DNA of 64,000 nt from Mesorhizobium sp. LMG 17147 (GCF_024297145.1 NZ_JANCTC010000004.1:186001-250000); one strand, 5' to 3'; counted from the stretch's first letter, positions 45,175 through 56,023 are shown. Numbers and translations: made by a program. Notes: generated by a model not told the origin, from the sequence alone.

Positions 45175-46092
45175 TTATTTCACCGCGCCCGCCGTCATGC
45201 CCATGATCAGGTAACGCTCGAGCGCGATGCCGATAACGGCGAGCGGTGTGATGGCCGCGGTGGCAAGCGCTGCCATCGACCACCAGTTGATGCCTTGTGA
45301 GCCGGTCTGGCTCGCCACCATCACCGGGATGGTTTTGGCGTCGGTCGAGGTCAGAAGCGCGGCGAAGAAATACTCGTTCCAGCACAGCACCATTGCAAGG
45401 ATGAAGGCCGCGACCATGCCCGGCAGCGCGATTGGCATGACGATGCGCACGAAAGCGCCCCAGATCGACAGGCCGTCGACGAGTGCTGCCTCCTCCAGTT
45501 CTACGGGAATGGAATTGAACTGGTCGCGCATGATCCAGATGACGATCGGCAGCACCATCAGCGTGTAGAGCAGGATCAGCCCGACGCGTGTGTCGAGCAG
45601 GCCGACTTCCCGGTAGAGCACGAGAAAGGGCAAGGCCAGTACCACCGGCGGCAGGATCAGCTGCGACAGGAAGAAGAAGGAGATGTCCGCGTTCCTGAAC
45701 CAGGCGAACTTGTAACGATAGCGGGTCAGCCCGTAGGCGGCGAGGCTGCCAATGACGATCGCCAGGCTCGAGGCGCCGACCGAAGTGATGACCGAATTCA
45801 TGAAGCGCTTGATAAATTCGTCGCGAACCGTCGACGTCCGAAAGATCGAGTCCGGAGAGAGGCCGAGTGACCGCCAGCCTTTCCAGTCGGGCTGGAAGTC
45901 GACGAACGGAATCAGATGGCCTTGGGTGACGTCGACCGCGGTCTTGAACGAAGTGGTTATCGTCCAATAGATCGGGAACAGGCAGATGAAGGCCCAGAAG
46001 ATGAGCGCGCCGTAGATGAAGACGCGATTGGCGACGAAGCTCGCCGGCGAGCGAATTTCGGAAGCGGCATAGTCCGTGGTCTGAACGCTCAT
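45175..46092 (-). CDS. Carbohydrate ABC transporter permease, MalG-type
   Basis: 305 aa. Inner-membrane permease of a CUT1 importer with six hydrophobic helices: helix 1 IYGALIFWAFICLFPIYWTI, the next at VITSVGASSLAIVIGSLAAYGL. The EAA loop for ATPase contact is ELEEAALVDGLSIWGAFVRIVMPIALPG. It ends with ALERYLIMGMTAGAVK, typical of MalG/UgpE-like proteins. It lies 13 bases behind the MalF-type permease gene in the leftward unit SBP-MalF-MalG. Confidence 0.93.
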   Translation of the reverse strand: MSVQTTDYAASEIRSPASFVANRVFIYGALIFWAFICLFPIYWTITTSFKTAVDVTQGHLIPFVDFQPDWKGWRSLGLSPDSIFRTSTVRDEFIKRFMNSVITSVGASSLAIVIGSLAAYGLTRYRYKFAWFRNADISFFFLSQLILPPVVLALPFLVLYREVGLLDTRVGLILLYTLMVLPIVIWIMRDQFNSIPVELEEAALVDGLSIWGAFVRIVMPIALPGMVAAFILAMVLCWNEYFFAALLTSTDAKTIPVMVASQTGSQGINWWSMAALATAAITPLAVIGIALERYLIMGMTAGAVK

Positions 46093-46105
46093 CTTGCCGG
46101 CCCGA

Positions 46106-47305
46106 TCAGTTGACGTTGCGCACGAAGCGGCTGGCGAATTTCAGCAGCCAGGTCACGAACACAATGATGATGATCAAATAGGCCATCGCCAGCATCGTGC
46201 CGTAGCCGACATTCGATCGATCGCGATATTCGCGGTAGATGAAGCTCGACACTGAATCGGTAGCGCCGCCCGGGCCGCCGGAGGTGACGGTGATGATGAT
46301 ATCGGCGAGCTTCAGCTTGAAGATGATGCGCAGGATGACTGCCGTCACCGACACCGGCAGCATCAGCGGGAAGGTGACCTGCCAGAAGGTCTGCCATGGG
46401 GTGGCGCCATCGACACGCGCCGCCTCGAGCACTTCGCGCGACATCGCCTGCAGGCCGGCGAGCAGCATGATCATCATGAACGGGATGAAGGTCCAGGCGT
46501 CGAGCACCATGATCGAGATGCGGGCGGTGATCGGGTTGGAGAAGAAGGCCGGGTTTTCCCAGCCGATATGGCGCGCCAGCGTCGCGGCCGGCCCGAAGCG
46601 GTATTCCATCAACGACTTTCCGATCATCCACGACACCGCCACCGGCGACAGCATCAACGGCAGCAGGAAGACGACGCGGAAGAATTTTCGTGCCCTAATC
46701 TGCGCGTTGAGCAGCAACGCCAGGCCGAAGGCGATGACATATTCGACGAACACCGCCAGCACGTAGAGCACCATGTTGAACAGCGCGTTGCGATAATAGG
46801 CGTCGTTCAGCATCTGCCAGAAATTGTCGAGCCCGTTGAACTTCCGGCCGCTGAAAGAACTGAGGTTCCAATCGGTCAGCGCGATGTAGAAGCCGAACAG
46901 CGTCGGGAAGATCACCATGGCAATGGTAAACAGCAGCGCCGGCAGCAGGAACAGCGCGCGCTGGCCGTCCTCGCCGCGCGTCAGCACCTGGCCGATGCCG
47001 AGTGCGACACCCCACAGCACATAAGCGTAAACGACCGGCCGCCAGGTCTCGAAGCCGATGGTGTCGACATCGCTCTTGTAAAGGATTTGCAGCGCGATCA
47101 CCGCCAGAAGGCCGAGCGTCGCAGCAGCCATCAGCGCCCAGCCAAGCCGTTTGCGGCTCCGCGATATCAGGTCGGATGGCACGGCGCCTGCCGGCCATTC
47201 ACTTGTCGACAAAGTCTGGTCAGCCAGGGTCCGGTCAGCCACGCGTCTTGCCCGTTCACAGGAGGCTCTATGACCGGCCGAGCCGGTCGAGGCCAAGTCG
47301 GTCAA
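46106..47305 (-). CDS. Carbohydrate ABC transporter permease, MalF-type
   Basis: Up to 399 aa; the frame starts with TTG at 47305, but no clear ribosome site is seen and a GTG at 47242 is a good alternative, so the first 21 residues are doubtful. Eight hydrophobic helices; RGEDGQRALFLLPALLFTIAMVIFPTLFGFYIALTDWNL is the start of the MalF/UgpA core. The EAA loop reads EVLEAARVDGATPWQTFWQVTFPLMLP. Partner of the MalG-type permease downstream; the binding protein gene lies 50 bases upstream. Confidence 0.9.
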   Translation of the reverse strand: MTDLASTGSAGHRASCERARRVADRTLADQTLSTSEWPAGAVPSDLISRSRKRLGWALMAAATLGLLAVIALQILYKSDVDTIGFETWRPVVYAYVLWGVALGIGQVLTRGEDGQRALFLLPALLFTIAMVIFPTLFGFYIALTDWNLSSFSGRKFNGLDNFWQMLNDAYYRNALFNMVLYVLAVFVEYVIAFGLALLLNAQIRARKFFRVVFLLPLMLSPVAVSWMIGKSLMEYRFGPAATLARHIGWENPAFFSNPITARISIMVLDAWTFIPFMMIMLLAGLQAMSREVLEAARVDGATPWQTFWQVTFPLMLPVSVTAVILRIIFKLKLADIIITVTSGGPGGATDSVSSFIYREYRDRSNVGYGTMLAMAYLIIIIVFVTWLLKFASRFVRNVN

Positions 47306-47355
47306 GCGGAGGTCCGGCGGCTTTGCGCTGCCGGACCAAGTTTCACGATCTCAGC

Positions 47356-49020
47356 CTACATGCCGAGCGAGGCCTTGTAGAGCTTGATCTGGTTGTCGCG
47401 GCCAATCTGGTCGGTGATCTTCTCCCAAGCGGCTGCGATGGCGTCGGCGCCTTCCTGCGCCTTCATCTTGCCGGCAAAGGTGTTGGCCAAAATGTCCTCG
47501 GCGGCGCTGTAGTACTGGAAGATGCCGGGGATACGCGGCTCGATCGCCGCGTTCGGATGGTTGTAGCTGTCGGCTTCCGACTTGAGATATGAGCTTATGA
47601 ACGCTTCGTCGTAGCCCGCCGCCACCCATTCCGGAATGTTGAAATGCGAGTTGCGGTAGGGCTGGAAACCCGACGGATAGGCCGCGCACCAGAGCGACAG
47701 GTCCTTGCCGCCGAGATGAGCGGCGGCGGACCAGGCGGCCTTCTTCTTCTTTTCGTCGCTGTCGACGCGCGCCATGACGTAGACGCCCCAGCCGAGATAG
47801 GCGCAGTTCGGCGCATGGTTCGGGCCGCTGGCGAGCTTGTCCCACTGGCCGGTCTTGGAGTTGTAGACATCGTCCGAGCCCGGCAGGATCGAGAAGCCGG
47901 TGACGTCCCCTACGACCGACGAGTCGTTGGTTTTGACGTTCGAGCCAGCGTCTCCCCACCAAACCAGCATCGACCCGGTGCCGCCGAGGAATTGAGAGAA
48001 ACAGGTCTGGTTCGGGTCGGCATTGATCTGATCTTGCGGTTCGGAAGGCAATGCATCGATCACGTCCTGGATCGCGCGGACCCAGGCCGGGTTGTTGACG
48101 CGCGGTTTCATGGTGTCCGGATCGAATAGCCAAGCTTTGTCGTCGGGATGTTTGGCGTAAGCGCTGGCGCGGCTGCCGAGGAAGTAGAAGCCGAAACCGC
48201 CCCAGGGCTTGGGCGCATCGAGATAGCCATAGACGTCCTGGCCGTTCACCTGCTTGCCCTTGAGGAACTTGGTAACCGCCTGCACTTGCTGCCAGGTCTT
48301 CGGCACGCCCCATTCGCCTTCGCCGCCCCCATCCTTCCAGGCCTTGGCGAGATCGGCATCGGCGAACACATCGGTGCGGTAGTTGAAATTATGCGCGTCG
48401 CCGTCGACGGTCACACGATACTGCTTGCCGTTCCATGTGCCGACGGGGGGTTTCAGATAGGCCACCAGGTCGTCCATGTCGATCTGCGTCCTGACCCAGT
48501 CGGGCATCTCCGAAGTCAGGCCCTTGCCGCAGACGTCGCCTTCGAACGGTGCGCCCATTTCGACAATGTCGAAGTCGATAGTGTTGGTAGCGATCGCCTG
48601 CTGCAGACGCGGATTGTAGTCAGCCTGCGCCAGGTCGATCCAGTTGATCTTGGCGCCGGTATAGGTCTCCCACGGCTTCAGGAAGCCGCGAAACAGCACA
48701 TTGTGCAGGTTCTGGTTGTTAAGGCCCATGAAGGTGAGTTCGACGCCGGCGAATTCGCCTTCCTTGACATTGGCCTTGGTGGCTCCCAGGCAAAGCTCGC
48801 CGACCTGCTGGAAATCGGCATCGGTCGGCTGACCCTTGCCGACGCCCGGAATCTGCAGGATCTGCGCGCGCAGGTCATCGGCGGCCGCGGCCGGGCGCGT
48901 CAGTGCGCCAAGCCCGGCGCCAGACGCCGCGGCGATGGCGGCCATGCTGGCCGCTCCCTTCAGCACGTCGCGGCGGGTGGCCCCGGCGCGGACAAGTTGG
49001 TTATAAAGGCTGACTTTCAT
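47356..49020 (-). CDS. Extracellular sugar-binding protein (family 1) with twin-arginine signal
   Basis: 554 aa, longer than the usual 400-450 aa. The N-terminus carries a twin-arginine-like motif TRRDVLKGAA (Arg16-Arg17) and a hydrophobic run ending in PAAAADD. The SBP_bac_1 fold follows with ELTFMGLNNQNLHNVLFRGFLKPWE, then VEMGAPFEGDVCGKG and MLVWWGDAGSNVKT. Extra segments (such as GKGLTSEMPDWVRTQI) explain the length. It captures a carbohydrate in the periplasm for the permease pair behind it; the ligand is not readable from sequence. Divergent from the ATPase gene across 294 bases. Confidence 0.9.
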   Translation of the reverse strand: MKVSLYNQLVRAGATRRDVLKGAASMAAIAAASGAGLGALTRPAAAADDLRAQILQIPGVGKGQPTDADFQQVGELCLGATKANVKEGEFAGVELTFMGLNNQNLHNVLFRGFLKPWETYTGAKINWIDLAQADYNPRLQQAIATNTIDFDIVEMGAPFEGDVCGKGLTSEMPDWVRTQIDMDDLVAYLKPPVGTWNGKQYRVTVDGDAHNFNYRTDVFADADLAKAWKDGGGEGEWGVPKTWQQVQAVTKFLKGKQVNGQDVYGYLDAPKPWGGFGFYFLGSRASAYAKHPDDKAWLFDPDTMKPRVNNPAWVRAIQDVIDALPSEPQDQINADPNQTCFSQFLGGTGSMLVWWGDAGSNVKTNDSSVVGDVTGFSILPGSDDVYNSKTGQWDKLASGPNHAPNCAYLGWGVYVMARVDSDEKKKKAAWSAAAHLGGKDLSLWCAAYPSGFQPYRNSHFNIPEWVAAGYDEAFISSYLKSEADSYNHPNAAIEPRIPGIFQYYSAAEDILANTFAGKMKAQEGADAIAAAWEKITDQIGRDNQIKLYKASLGM

Positions 49021-49207
49021 CTCGTTCCTCCCAGAAGGTCAATCGTGAATTTGGTTCAGATGATGGAGCGCCGATTATGTTCCCCAACGACAGCGACTCC
49101 CGTAAATAGCGGCCCGAATTCTCCCTCCCGCGACGCTTGGCATTCAGTACCGGACAAGCGTACCGGTGCGCCCGGAACAGGGTCATAAGCCGGACACTGT
49201 CACTATT

Positions 49208-49223
49208 CGCACAACGAAGTGCG
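49208..49223. promoter_or_regulatory. Possible operator dyad between binding-protein and ATPase genes
   Basis: cgcac (49208-49212), six bases, gtgcg (49219-49223), in the AT-rich divergent region between 49020 and 49315, near ttttttatctataag. A short dyad only, so a weak call. Confidence 0.25.
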
Positions 49224-49314
49224 GTGTCAACGTGAATGGGTTTTTTATCTATAAGAGACCGACTTGCCCTCGCCGTTTGCGTTGTTTAGCTTCACGGCAA
49301 CCAAAGGGGGAATG

Positions 49315-50373
<1,059 letters not shown>

Positions 50374-50404
50374 TTTCGCCGCAGCAAACTTCGCGAGGAA
50401 TACC

Positions 50405-50857
50405 ATGCTCAAAGGAATCAATCCCCTGCTCAATGCCGATGTGCTGCAGGCGCTGCGGGCGATGGGCCACGGCGACGATCTGATTATCGCCGACACCAAT
50501 TTCCCGTCCGATTCGGTGGCGCGCCAGACCGTGCTTGGCCGGTTGCTGCGCATCGATGCGTCGGCGCCCGACGTGGTCAAGGCGGTGCTTTCGCTCTATC
50601 CGCTGGACACCTTCGTCGACGACGCGGCCGCGCGCATGGAGATCGTCGGCAAGCCGGACGACATTCCCGCCGTGCAGCAGGAAGTGCAAAAAGAGATCGA
50701 TGCCGCCGAGGGCAAGGCCTGGCCGATGATCTCGGTCGAGCGCTACGCCTTCTACGAACGCGCCAAGAAGGCCTATTGCGTCATCCAGACCGGCGAGCGC
50801 CGCTTCTATGGCTGTTTTGCCTTCCGCAAGGGCGTCGTGCCACCGGATGCGGAGTAG
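50405..50857 (+). CDS. RbsD/FucU-family sugar mutarotase
   Basis: 150 aa. The family interconverts sugar anomers. MLKGINPLLNADVLQALRAMGHGDDLIIADTNFP holds the conserved Gly-His-Gly-Asp (His in AMGHGDDL); RYAFYERAKKAYCVIQTGERRFYGCFAFRKGVV is the FucU rather than the RbsD end. This points to fucose or a related sugar as ligand. It lies 31 bases behind the ATPase gene and 4 bases before the ribokinase gene. Confidence 0.92.
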   Translation: MLKGINPLLNADVLQALRAMGHGDDLIIADTNFPSDSVARQTVLGRLLRIDASAPDVVKAVLSLYPLDTFVDDAAARMEIVGKPDDIPAVQQEVQKEIDAAEGKAWPMISVERYAFYERAKKAYCVIQTGERRFYGCFAFRKGVVPPDAE

Positions 50858-50861
50858 GGGC

Positions 50862-51803
50862 ATGCCGGCGAAACCGATCGTCATGAAGCCGGTTGTCATA
50901 TTGGGCGTCTTCGTCGCCGACACGGCCTACCGCGCCGCCCGCCAGCCGCGGATGGGCGAGACGATCCTGGGCACGTCCTTCACGCTCGGCCCCGGCGGCA
51001 AGGGCTCGAACCAGGCGGTGGCAGCCGGCCGGCTCGGCGCCGATGTCACCTTCCTGACCCGCCTCGGCGTCGATCCCTTTGCCGATATGGCGAGACAGAC
51101 CTGGTCGCATGCCGGCGTGAAGAGCGCCGTCATCGACACGCCGGAAAGCTACACCGGTGCCGCCTATATCTTCATCGAGGAGACGAGCGGCAACAACGCG
51201 ATCATCGTCAGCCCCGGTGCGGCGATGCTGATCTCGCCCGCCGATATCGAGGCAAATGCCGGCCTGATCCGCGCGGCCGGCGTCTTCGTCACCCAGCTTG
51301 AGCAGCCGATCGAGGCGGCGATGCGGGCGCTGGAGATCGCGCGCGGGGCAGGGGTGACCACCATTCTCAACCCGGCGCCGGCGGCCAAGCTTCCGGACCG
51401 CATCTATACACTTTGCGACTATGTGACGCCGAACGAGACTGAGGCCGAGGAACTGACCGGCATCAAGGTGTCCTCCATCGACGATGCCCGCCGTGCCGCC
51501 GACAGTCTGCTGGGGAAAGGCGTTGGCGCGGTCATTGTGACGCTCGGCGAAAAGGGCGCGCTGCTGCACACGGCCGACCGTTCCGAGCATGTCGCCGCGG
51601 TCGCCGCCGGCCCGGTCATCGAGACCACCGGCGCGGGCGACGCCTTCAATGGCGGCCTGGCCGCCGCGCTGTCGAGCGGGATCGAACCCCTGCAGGCGGT
51701 GCGCTTCGCCTGCGCCGTCGCCGGCATCTCGGTCACGCGCCCGGGCACCGCGCCGTCCATGCCGACGCTGCAGGAAGTCGAGGCACTGCTCGCCAAGGGG
51801 TGA
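50862..51803 (+). CDS. PfkB-family sugar kinase (ribokinase-like)
   Basis: 313 aa from the ATG at 50862 (ggagtagggg upstream); a second ATG at 50883 is possible. The PfkB fold is seen as LGPGGKGSNQAVAAGRLGADVTFLTRLG (motif 1) and the catalytic ETTGAGDAFNGGLAAALSSG (Asp of the GAGD). The substrate is likely a pentose or a deoxy- or ketohexose handled by the same locus; true ribose is not certain since no RbsD partner is present (the mutarotase is FucU-like). Last gene of the rightward unit. Confidence 0.92.
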   Translation: MPAKPIVMKPVVILGVFVADTAYRAARQPRMGETILGTSFTLGPGGKGSNQAVAAGRLGADVTFLTRLGVDPFADMARQTWSHAGVKSAVIDTPESYTGAAYIFIEETSGNNAIIVSPGAAMLISPADIEANAGLIRAAGVFVTQLEQPIEAAMRALEIARGAGVTTILNPAPAAKLPDRIYTLCDYVTPNETEAEELTGIKVSSIDDARRAADSLLGKGVGAVIVTLGEKGALLHTADRSEHVAAVAAGPVIETTGAGDAFNGGLAAALSSGIEPLQAVRFACAVAGISVTRPGTAPSMPTLQEVEALLAKG

Positions 51804-52036
51804 AGCCCGGCGCTGCGGGATGAGACTGTGAGCGGGAGCGAATGGGTAAGACCCGGCTCTTGTCCGGGAAGCTATTGTCTTCTGGCTTGACCACAAACAG
51901 GCGGGCAGGTCGATGGATGAGGATCAATGCCAGAATTGAAGGAATGGACCTGGACTGGGTCACGAAAGAAGATGATTTTTGACAAATCAACGTCGACATT
52001 TCCCCGACATCAAGGGCACGTGGCCCTAAGGAGAAA

Positions 52037-52113
52037 TGGCGCGAGTGACGGGGCTCGAACCCGCGACCTCCGGCGTGACAGGCCGGCACTCTAACCAACT
52101 GAGCTACACCCGC
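52037..52113 (-). tRNA. tRNA-Asp (anticodon GTC)
   Basis: The minus strand folds as a cloverleaf: acceptor GCGGGTG pairs with CACTCGC (one G-T), anticodon stem CCGGC/GCCGG with loop CTGTCAC (anticodon GTC), T-loop TTCGAGC, discriminator G and encoded CCA. Confidence 0.95.
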
Positions 52114-52330
52114 GCATGGACGAGCACGTGTCAGCCGTGTTCGTCGTTGGGGCGGTGGATAAGGGGTAAGCCACCGGGTGTCAAGCGGACCCGGACAGCA
52201 TAACAGCAAACAGGAGAAGGTTTTTTGACAAGCCGAACTTTGTTGCCGAAGCCGGCTCCCGGCCAAGCCACTGGCCGTTCATTTGTCCTTGCGAAGCCGG
52301 CCCTAACTGCTTAAAGGTCCGGCCCGGAGC

Positions 52331-52406
<76 letters not shown>

Positions 52407-52629
52407 CTTTCCATCGACGTGTTCATTCAGGCATTGTCTTTTTGCAATGTCCGGTTCACACGCCTGCGCTGTCAGAAAATCGTCCAACTGGCGGTCGGTA
52501 GACGCAACTATCTGGCATCCCTTATCATTTCTGCTTGATCGCCCCGCCGCATCGGAAAGACGCGGCGGGCTTCTTCGTTGCCAGGCACTGGTCTTCGCGA
52601 TAATGTTGGCATGGTTTGGAGGTCGGAGC

Positions 52630-52830
52630 GTGAAAGAATTCCCTCGGAAGCCCGACAATAACCAGGTAGCACGTGCTCGTCAGGCCACTGAACACGGAAC
52701 CGCGCTGATTGAAGAGCTTCGCTACACGATCGCCCTGTCGCGTCGGCTGATCGAGGCGTCACATTCACTGGTGAAGAGGTCGCAGAGCCAGGGCAGGCCT
52801 CTCGAGAGTGATGGTATCGAGATTGGCTAA
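52630..52830 (+). CDS. Small hypothetical protein, 66 aa
   Basis: GTG start with ggagg 7 bases upstream. Sequence: VKEFPRKPDNNQVARARQATEHG then two likely amphipathic helices (TALIEELRYTIALSRRLIEASHSLVKR) and a polar tail. Charged and soluble, with no motif I recognise. It lies alone 223 bases after tRNA-Val. A small DNA- or RNA-associated protein is possible but not shown. Confidence 0.5.
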   Translation: MKEFPRKPDNNQVARARQATEHGTALIEELRYTIALSRRLIEASHSLVKRSQSQGRPLESDGIEIG

Positions 52831-53140
52831 CAGGCACGTGGTCTGTCGACGCTAAGGTCCGCCCGGAGTGCAGATGGACCCTTCGATACTGAGTTGTCCC
52901 GGCAAACAAACCAGCGGTCGACGCAACTAGTGGTTTCGTGGTTGTTGCGGTATCTCCGCTCCCAAACGCTTCACAGTCCGGGGTGGGCGCATAAACAGTA
53001 GGACTTTGGTCTGATCGAACTTGTCTTTCCCATGGGACCTAAGTCTGATCTGCTGGCTCCTTGGGTGGCAAACGATTGCCGAAAGTTAAAGCTTACAGTA
53101 ATTTAAGGGAGCACAAAAGAAAGCTAAAATCTTACTGCAC
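52831..53140. other. Intergenic region between two small orphan genes
   Basis: 310 bases. No coding frame, tRNA or terminator is evident. The last 50 bases before 53141 are AT-rich (cagtaatttaagggagcacaa), likely promoter-type sequence. Confidence 0.5.
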
Positions 53141-53473
53141 ATGGGCATGGGTGGGCGCGAAAATATTCCTGGATGGCTTGCGAGTCATCTTCCGGATGAT
53201 GCGGTGATCGCAGGAGATCTCGCCGACAAGATATCTAAGGAGGCCGAAGGAAACCGGCTTCCGGGCGAACGGGTTGTGGAGACAACCCGTAGCGCAGAAG
53301 ACACCTTCAAGAAGGAAAAAGGCGAACCGTATCGCCGCGCCACGATTGCGGGAATCTTGGCCAGCGGCTCATTCCTCGCGCTGTTGGTGTTAGCGATCTA
53401 TCTGCTTTATGTGTTCTCGATCGTGGCGGGGGAAACGGTCGCGAATGTTCCCCTGCCGCCCACAGTGAACTAG
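53141..53473 (+). CDS. Hypothetical single-pass membrane protein, 110 aa
   Basis: A polar N-terminal half (GWLASHLPDDAVIAGDLADKISKEAEGNRLPGERVVET, likely helical), then a basic stretch (FKKEKGEPYRRAT) and one C-terminal transmembrane helix (GILASGSFLALLVLAIYLLYVFSIV, about 71-95) with a short tail. The basic residues before the helix predict a cytoplasmic N-terminus. No clear Shine-Dalgarno is seen, so the start may be wrong by a few codons. No family recognised. Confidence 0.6.
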   Translation: MGMGGRENIPGWLASHLPDDAVIAGDLADKISKEAEGNRLPGERVVETTRSAEDTFKKEKGEPYRRATIAGILASGSFLALLVLAIYLLYVFSIVAGETVANVPLPPTVN

Positions 53474-53610
53474 TAGCCGCTCCGCCAACACACTCTTCGT
53501 TCCCGCTGCAAAGGTGTTCACACGGGGCAACTGGCTGCTGCAGAACGGCAGCATTGTACTTCCATCGGCCTCCCGGTTCTTTGTAACTTGGGCGATTGGC
53601 TTGTCGCAGA

Positions 53611-54264
53611 TCAGCCTGCAATCACCGGAGCGTGAGCAATCAGTTTCGCCACATAAACACAACGCTTCGAATCAGCGTCCTGCACCACCTCAAATCCAAT
53701 CGCCTTATAGAACTTCAGCGCACCATCGTTCTCCGGCATGACTTCGAGGTGAATGCCGGTCGAGCCGCTCGCGGCAAGGCGCTGCTCGAGGAAGGCCATC
53801 GCGCGCCTGCCGATGCCTTTCCCGCGCGCTTGCGGCAACAGGTCGATATGGCCATGCGACGGGTAGGCGGCCAGCGCAGGCGAAACAGCGAAATCGGGAT
53901 GATGGACCCGGTGCCGCGCCCAATCGCTGCCGCGCCAGCGCGAGCTGTCGGGTCCCGGGTCTGCAACGCGCCGCTGCAGCTCCGGGTACCAGTCTGATGC
54001 CAGGCTGGCATTGAAAGCGGCTGTTTCGGCTGCGCCAAGCAGATAGCCGGCCGCACCTCTCGGGCTATCGATAATAAAGGCCAGATCGGGTTCGAGGGCC
54101 TGGTAGGGAATGGTGTAGAGCAGGCCGAGCAGGTCCGGGTCGTCCTGTCGGCCGCTGGCGTCCTTGCCAGCATCGCCGGTCTTGAGACAGATCATCGCAA
54201 GTGCCGGATGATCGGCGGCGGTCGCCCGGCGCAGGAAGAAACCGCCGCCGAAATCGATGATCAT
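53611..54264 (-). CDS. GNAT-family N-acetyltransferase
   Basis: 217 aa. The GNAT fold is seen as FLRRATAADHPALAMICLKTGDAG at the start, ending with the acetyl-CoA pyrophosphate loop QARGKGIGRRAMAFLEQRL and the last strand LEVMPENDGALKFYKAIGFEVV. A long insert (about 80-125) with DWYPELQRRV resembles the acetyltransferase domain of O-GlcNAcase-like proteins. It starts 4 bases inside the SDR gene, so it is the last gene of the ROK-led operon. The substrate is unknown, perhaps the sugar or an amine derived from it. Confidence 0.85.
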   Translation of the reverse strand: MIIDFGGGFFLRRATAADHPALAMICLKTGDAGKDASGRQDDPDLLGLLYTIPYQALEPDLAFIIDSPRGAAGYLLGAAETAAFNASLASDWYPELQRRVADPGPDSSRWRGSDWARHRVHHPDFAVSPALAAYPSHGHIDLLPQARGKGIGRRAMAFLEQRLAASGSTGIHLEVMPENDGALKFYKAIGFEVVQDADSKRCVYVAKLIAHAPVIAG

Positions 54265-55031
54265 GGCGGCAGCAGCCGGAAATCCTTGCCCTCGGGCAAA
54301 AGCTGCCCGCCGTCGACGATGATGGTCGTGCCGGTGATGTAGCCGGCGTCATCCGAGGCCAGGAACAGGAAGGCATTGGCCACGTCGCGTGGGCTGCCGA
54401 GACGGCCGAGCGGGATGGCGTCTTCCATGTTCTTGATGAAGGCCGCACCGCGATGCTGCTCTATGCCTTCGGTAAGGATGTTGCCGGGCTCGACGCCGTT
54501 CACGGTAATGCCGTACCCCGAGAATTCGAGAGCCGCCGAACGGATGAGGCCGTTGATACCGGCCTTGGTCGCCGAATAGTGGCCATGACCGGGGCTGGTG
54601 ACGTGCGGGCCGGTGATGGAGGAGGTGAACAGCATGCGGCCAAAATGCTGTGCCTTCATCGGCACCAGCGCCGCGCGTGCGGCGATGAAGCTGCCACGCA
54701 AGTTCACCGCCATGACCCGGTCCCAATCGTCGGGACTCGTGTTTTCCAGCAATTGCCAAGGATAGATTCCGGCATTCTGCACCATGATGTCGAGCCGGCC
54801 GTGACGGTCGAGCGCCAGTGCAACAGCAGCCTCGGCATCGGCCATCTGCGAGATGTCGGTGCGAATGAAGGCGGCGCCAAGCTCGTCCGCAGTCGCTTGC
54901 CCGGCCTCAACCTCGGTATCGGCCAGGACCAGCTTCGCGCCCTCCTCGGCAAAGCGCTGTGCGATCGCCTTGCCGATCCCGCGTGCGCTTCCGACGACCA
55001 GCGCGACCTTGTCTTCCAGACGGCCGGTCAT
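54261..55031 (-). CDS. SDR-family oxidoreductase
   Basis: 256 aa. NAD(P)-binding VALVVGSARGIGKAIAQRFAEEGA (the usual TGxxxGIG has Ser for Thr), DIMVQNAGIYP, and the catalytic triad with LFTSSITG (Ser) and HYSATKAGINGL (Tyr-x3-Lys). The C-terminus GTTIIVDGGQLLPEG is standard. Together with the ribose-type transporter it likely oxidises the imported sugar or polyol. It overlaps the permease gene by 4 bases on one side and the GNAT gene by 4 bases on the other. Confidence 0.93.
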   Translation of the reverse strand: MTGRLEDKVALVVGSARGIGKAIAQRFAEEGAKLVLADTEVEAGQATADELGAAFIRTDISQMADAEAAVALALDRHGRLDIMVQNAGIYPWQLLENTSPDDWDRVMAVNLRGSFIAARAALVPMKAQHFGRMLFTSSITGPHVTSPGHGHYSATKAGINGLIRSAALEFSGYGITVNGVEPGNILTEGIEQHRGAAFIKNMEDAIPLGRLGSPRDVANAFLFLASDDAGYITGTTIIVDGGQLLPEGKDFRLLPP

Positions 55032-56023
55032 GCCAGCCTCTGGCGAATGGTCTGCTTGAATGCGTCGAGCAGCACGGCGGCGAGCACCAGCAGGCCGTGG
55101 ATCACCTGGGTGAAGTTGGCCGGCAGGCCCATCAAATTTATCGCCGTGTTGATGGCCGAGAGCAGCAGCACGCCGGCATAGACGCCGGGCAAGGTGCCGA
55201 CGCCGCCCTTCAGGCTAACGCCGCCGATGACGACCGCGGCGAAGGCATTGAACAACAGGCCGACGCCGAGATTGGCGGTTGCGCCGGAGGTGCGGATTGC
55301 CAGCAGCCAGCCAGCAAGACCGGCAATGGCGCCGGCGAGAACGAAGGCTATGACCAGGTTGCGGTTGACGCGGATGCCGGCGCGAAAGGTCGCAGTCTCG
55401 TTGCCGCCGATCATGACCAGGTGCCGGCCGAAGGGCGTCTTGGCCATAATCAGCGAGAAGACGATGAAACAGGCGATGGCGATCCAGGCGGTCAGCGGCA
55501 GGCCGCCCAGGCGCTGGATGGCGAACCAGCGGATTGCCGGCGCAAGGTCCTGTGCCGACCGGCCGCCGGAAATGACCAGCACCAGGCCGCGCACCCAGAT
55601 GTAGGAGGCCAGCGTGATGATGAAGGCACTCATCTTCACCTTCACCACCAGGTAGCCGTTGATGACGCCGATGAGGCCGCCGACGGCAAGGGCGATGAGC
55701 AGCGAAACCGGAACCATCAGCCATTGCGGCTGCAACTGGATGCCAAGGCCGATGCCCGACGAGCAGAACAGAATGCCGACCGCCATGGCGCTGAGCGCCG
55801 CCACCGACTCGACAGACAGGTCCATATGGCCGGCGATGATGACCAGCGCCAAGCCGATCGACATGACGCCGAGCACGCTCGACGCCTCGATGATGTTCGC
55901 GAAAATGCCGAGCTGAAAATAGTTCGGGATAAGGATGGAAAAGACCACCAGCACGAAGACCAGCATGAACCAGACGAGATTGTCGAGGATGAACTCGAGG
56001 GTTTGGCGCGTGCGGGGGTTCAT
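55028..56023 (-). CDS. Ribose/sugar-type ABC transporter permease (RbsC-like)
   Basis: 331 aa from the ATG at 56023; the open frame continues to 56128. About ten hydrophobic helices. Family features: VLGVMSIGLALVIIAGHMDLSVESVAALSA in the first half (the usual GGIDLS reads AGHMDLS) and FNAFAAVVIGGVSLKGGVGTLPGVYAGVLLLSAI at the end, the CUT2 signature. It is the membrane pore of the importer, between binding-protein and SDR genes. Confidence 0.92.
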   Translation of the reverse strand: MNPRTRQTLEFILDNLVWFMLVFVLVVFSILIPNYFQLGIFANIIEASSVLGVMSIGLALVIIAGHMDLSVESVAALSAMAVGILFCSSGIGLGIQLQPQWLMVPVSLLIALAVGGLIGVINGYLVVKVKMSAFIITLASYIWVRGLVLVISGGRSAQDLAPAIRWFAIQRLGGLPLTAWIAIACFIVFSLIMAKTPFGRHLVMIGGNETATFRAGIRVNRNLVIAFVLAGAIAGLAGWLLAIRTSGATANLGVGLLFNAFAAVVIGGVSLKGGVGTLPGVYAGVLLLSAINTAINLMGLPANFTQVIHGLLVLAAVLLDAFKQTIRQRLA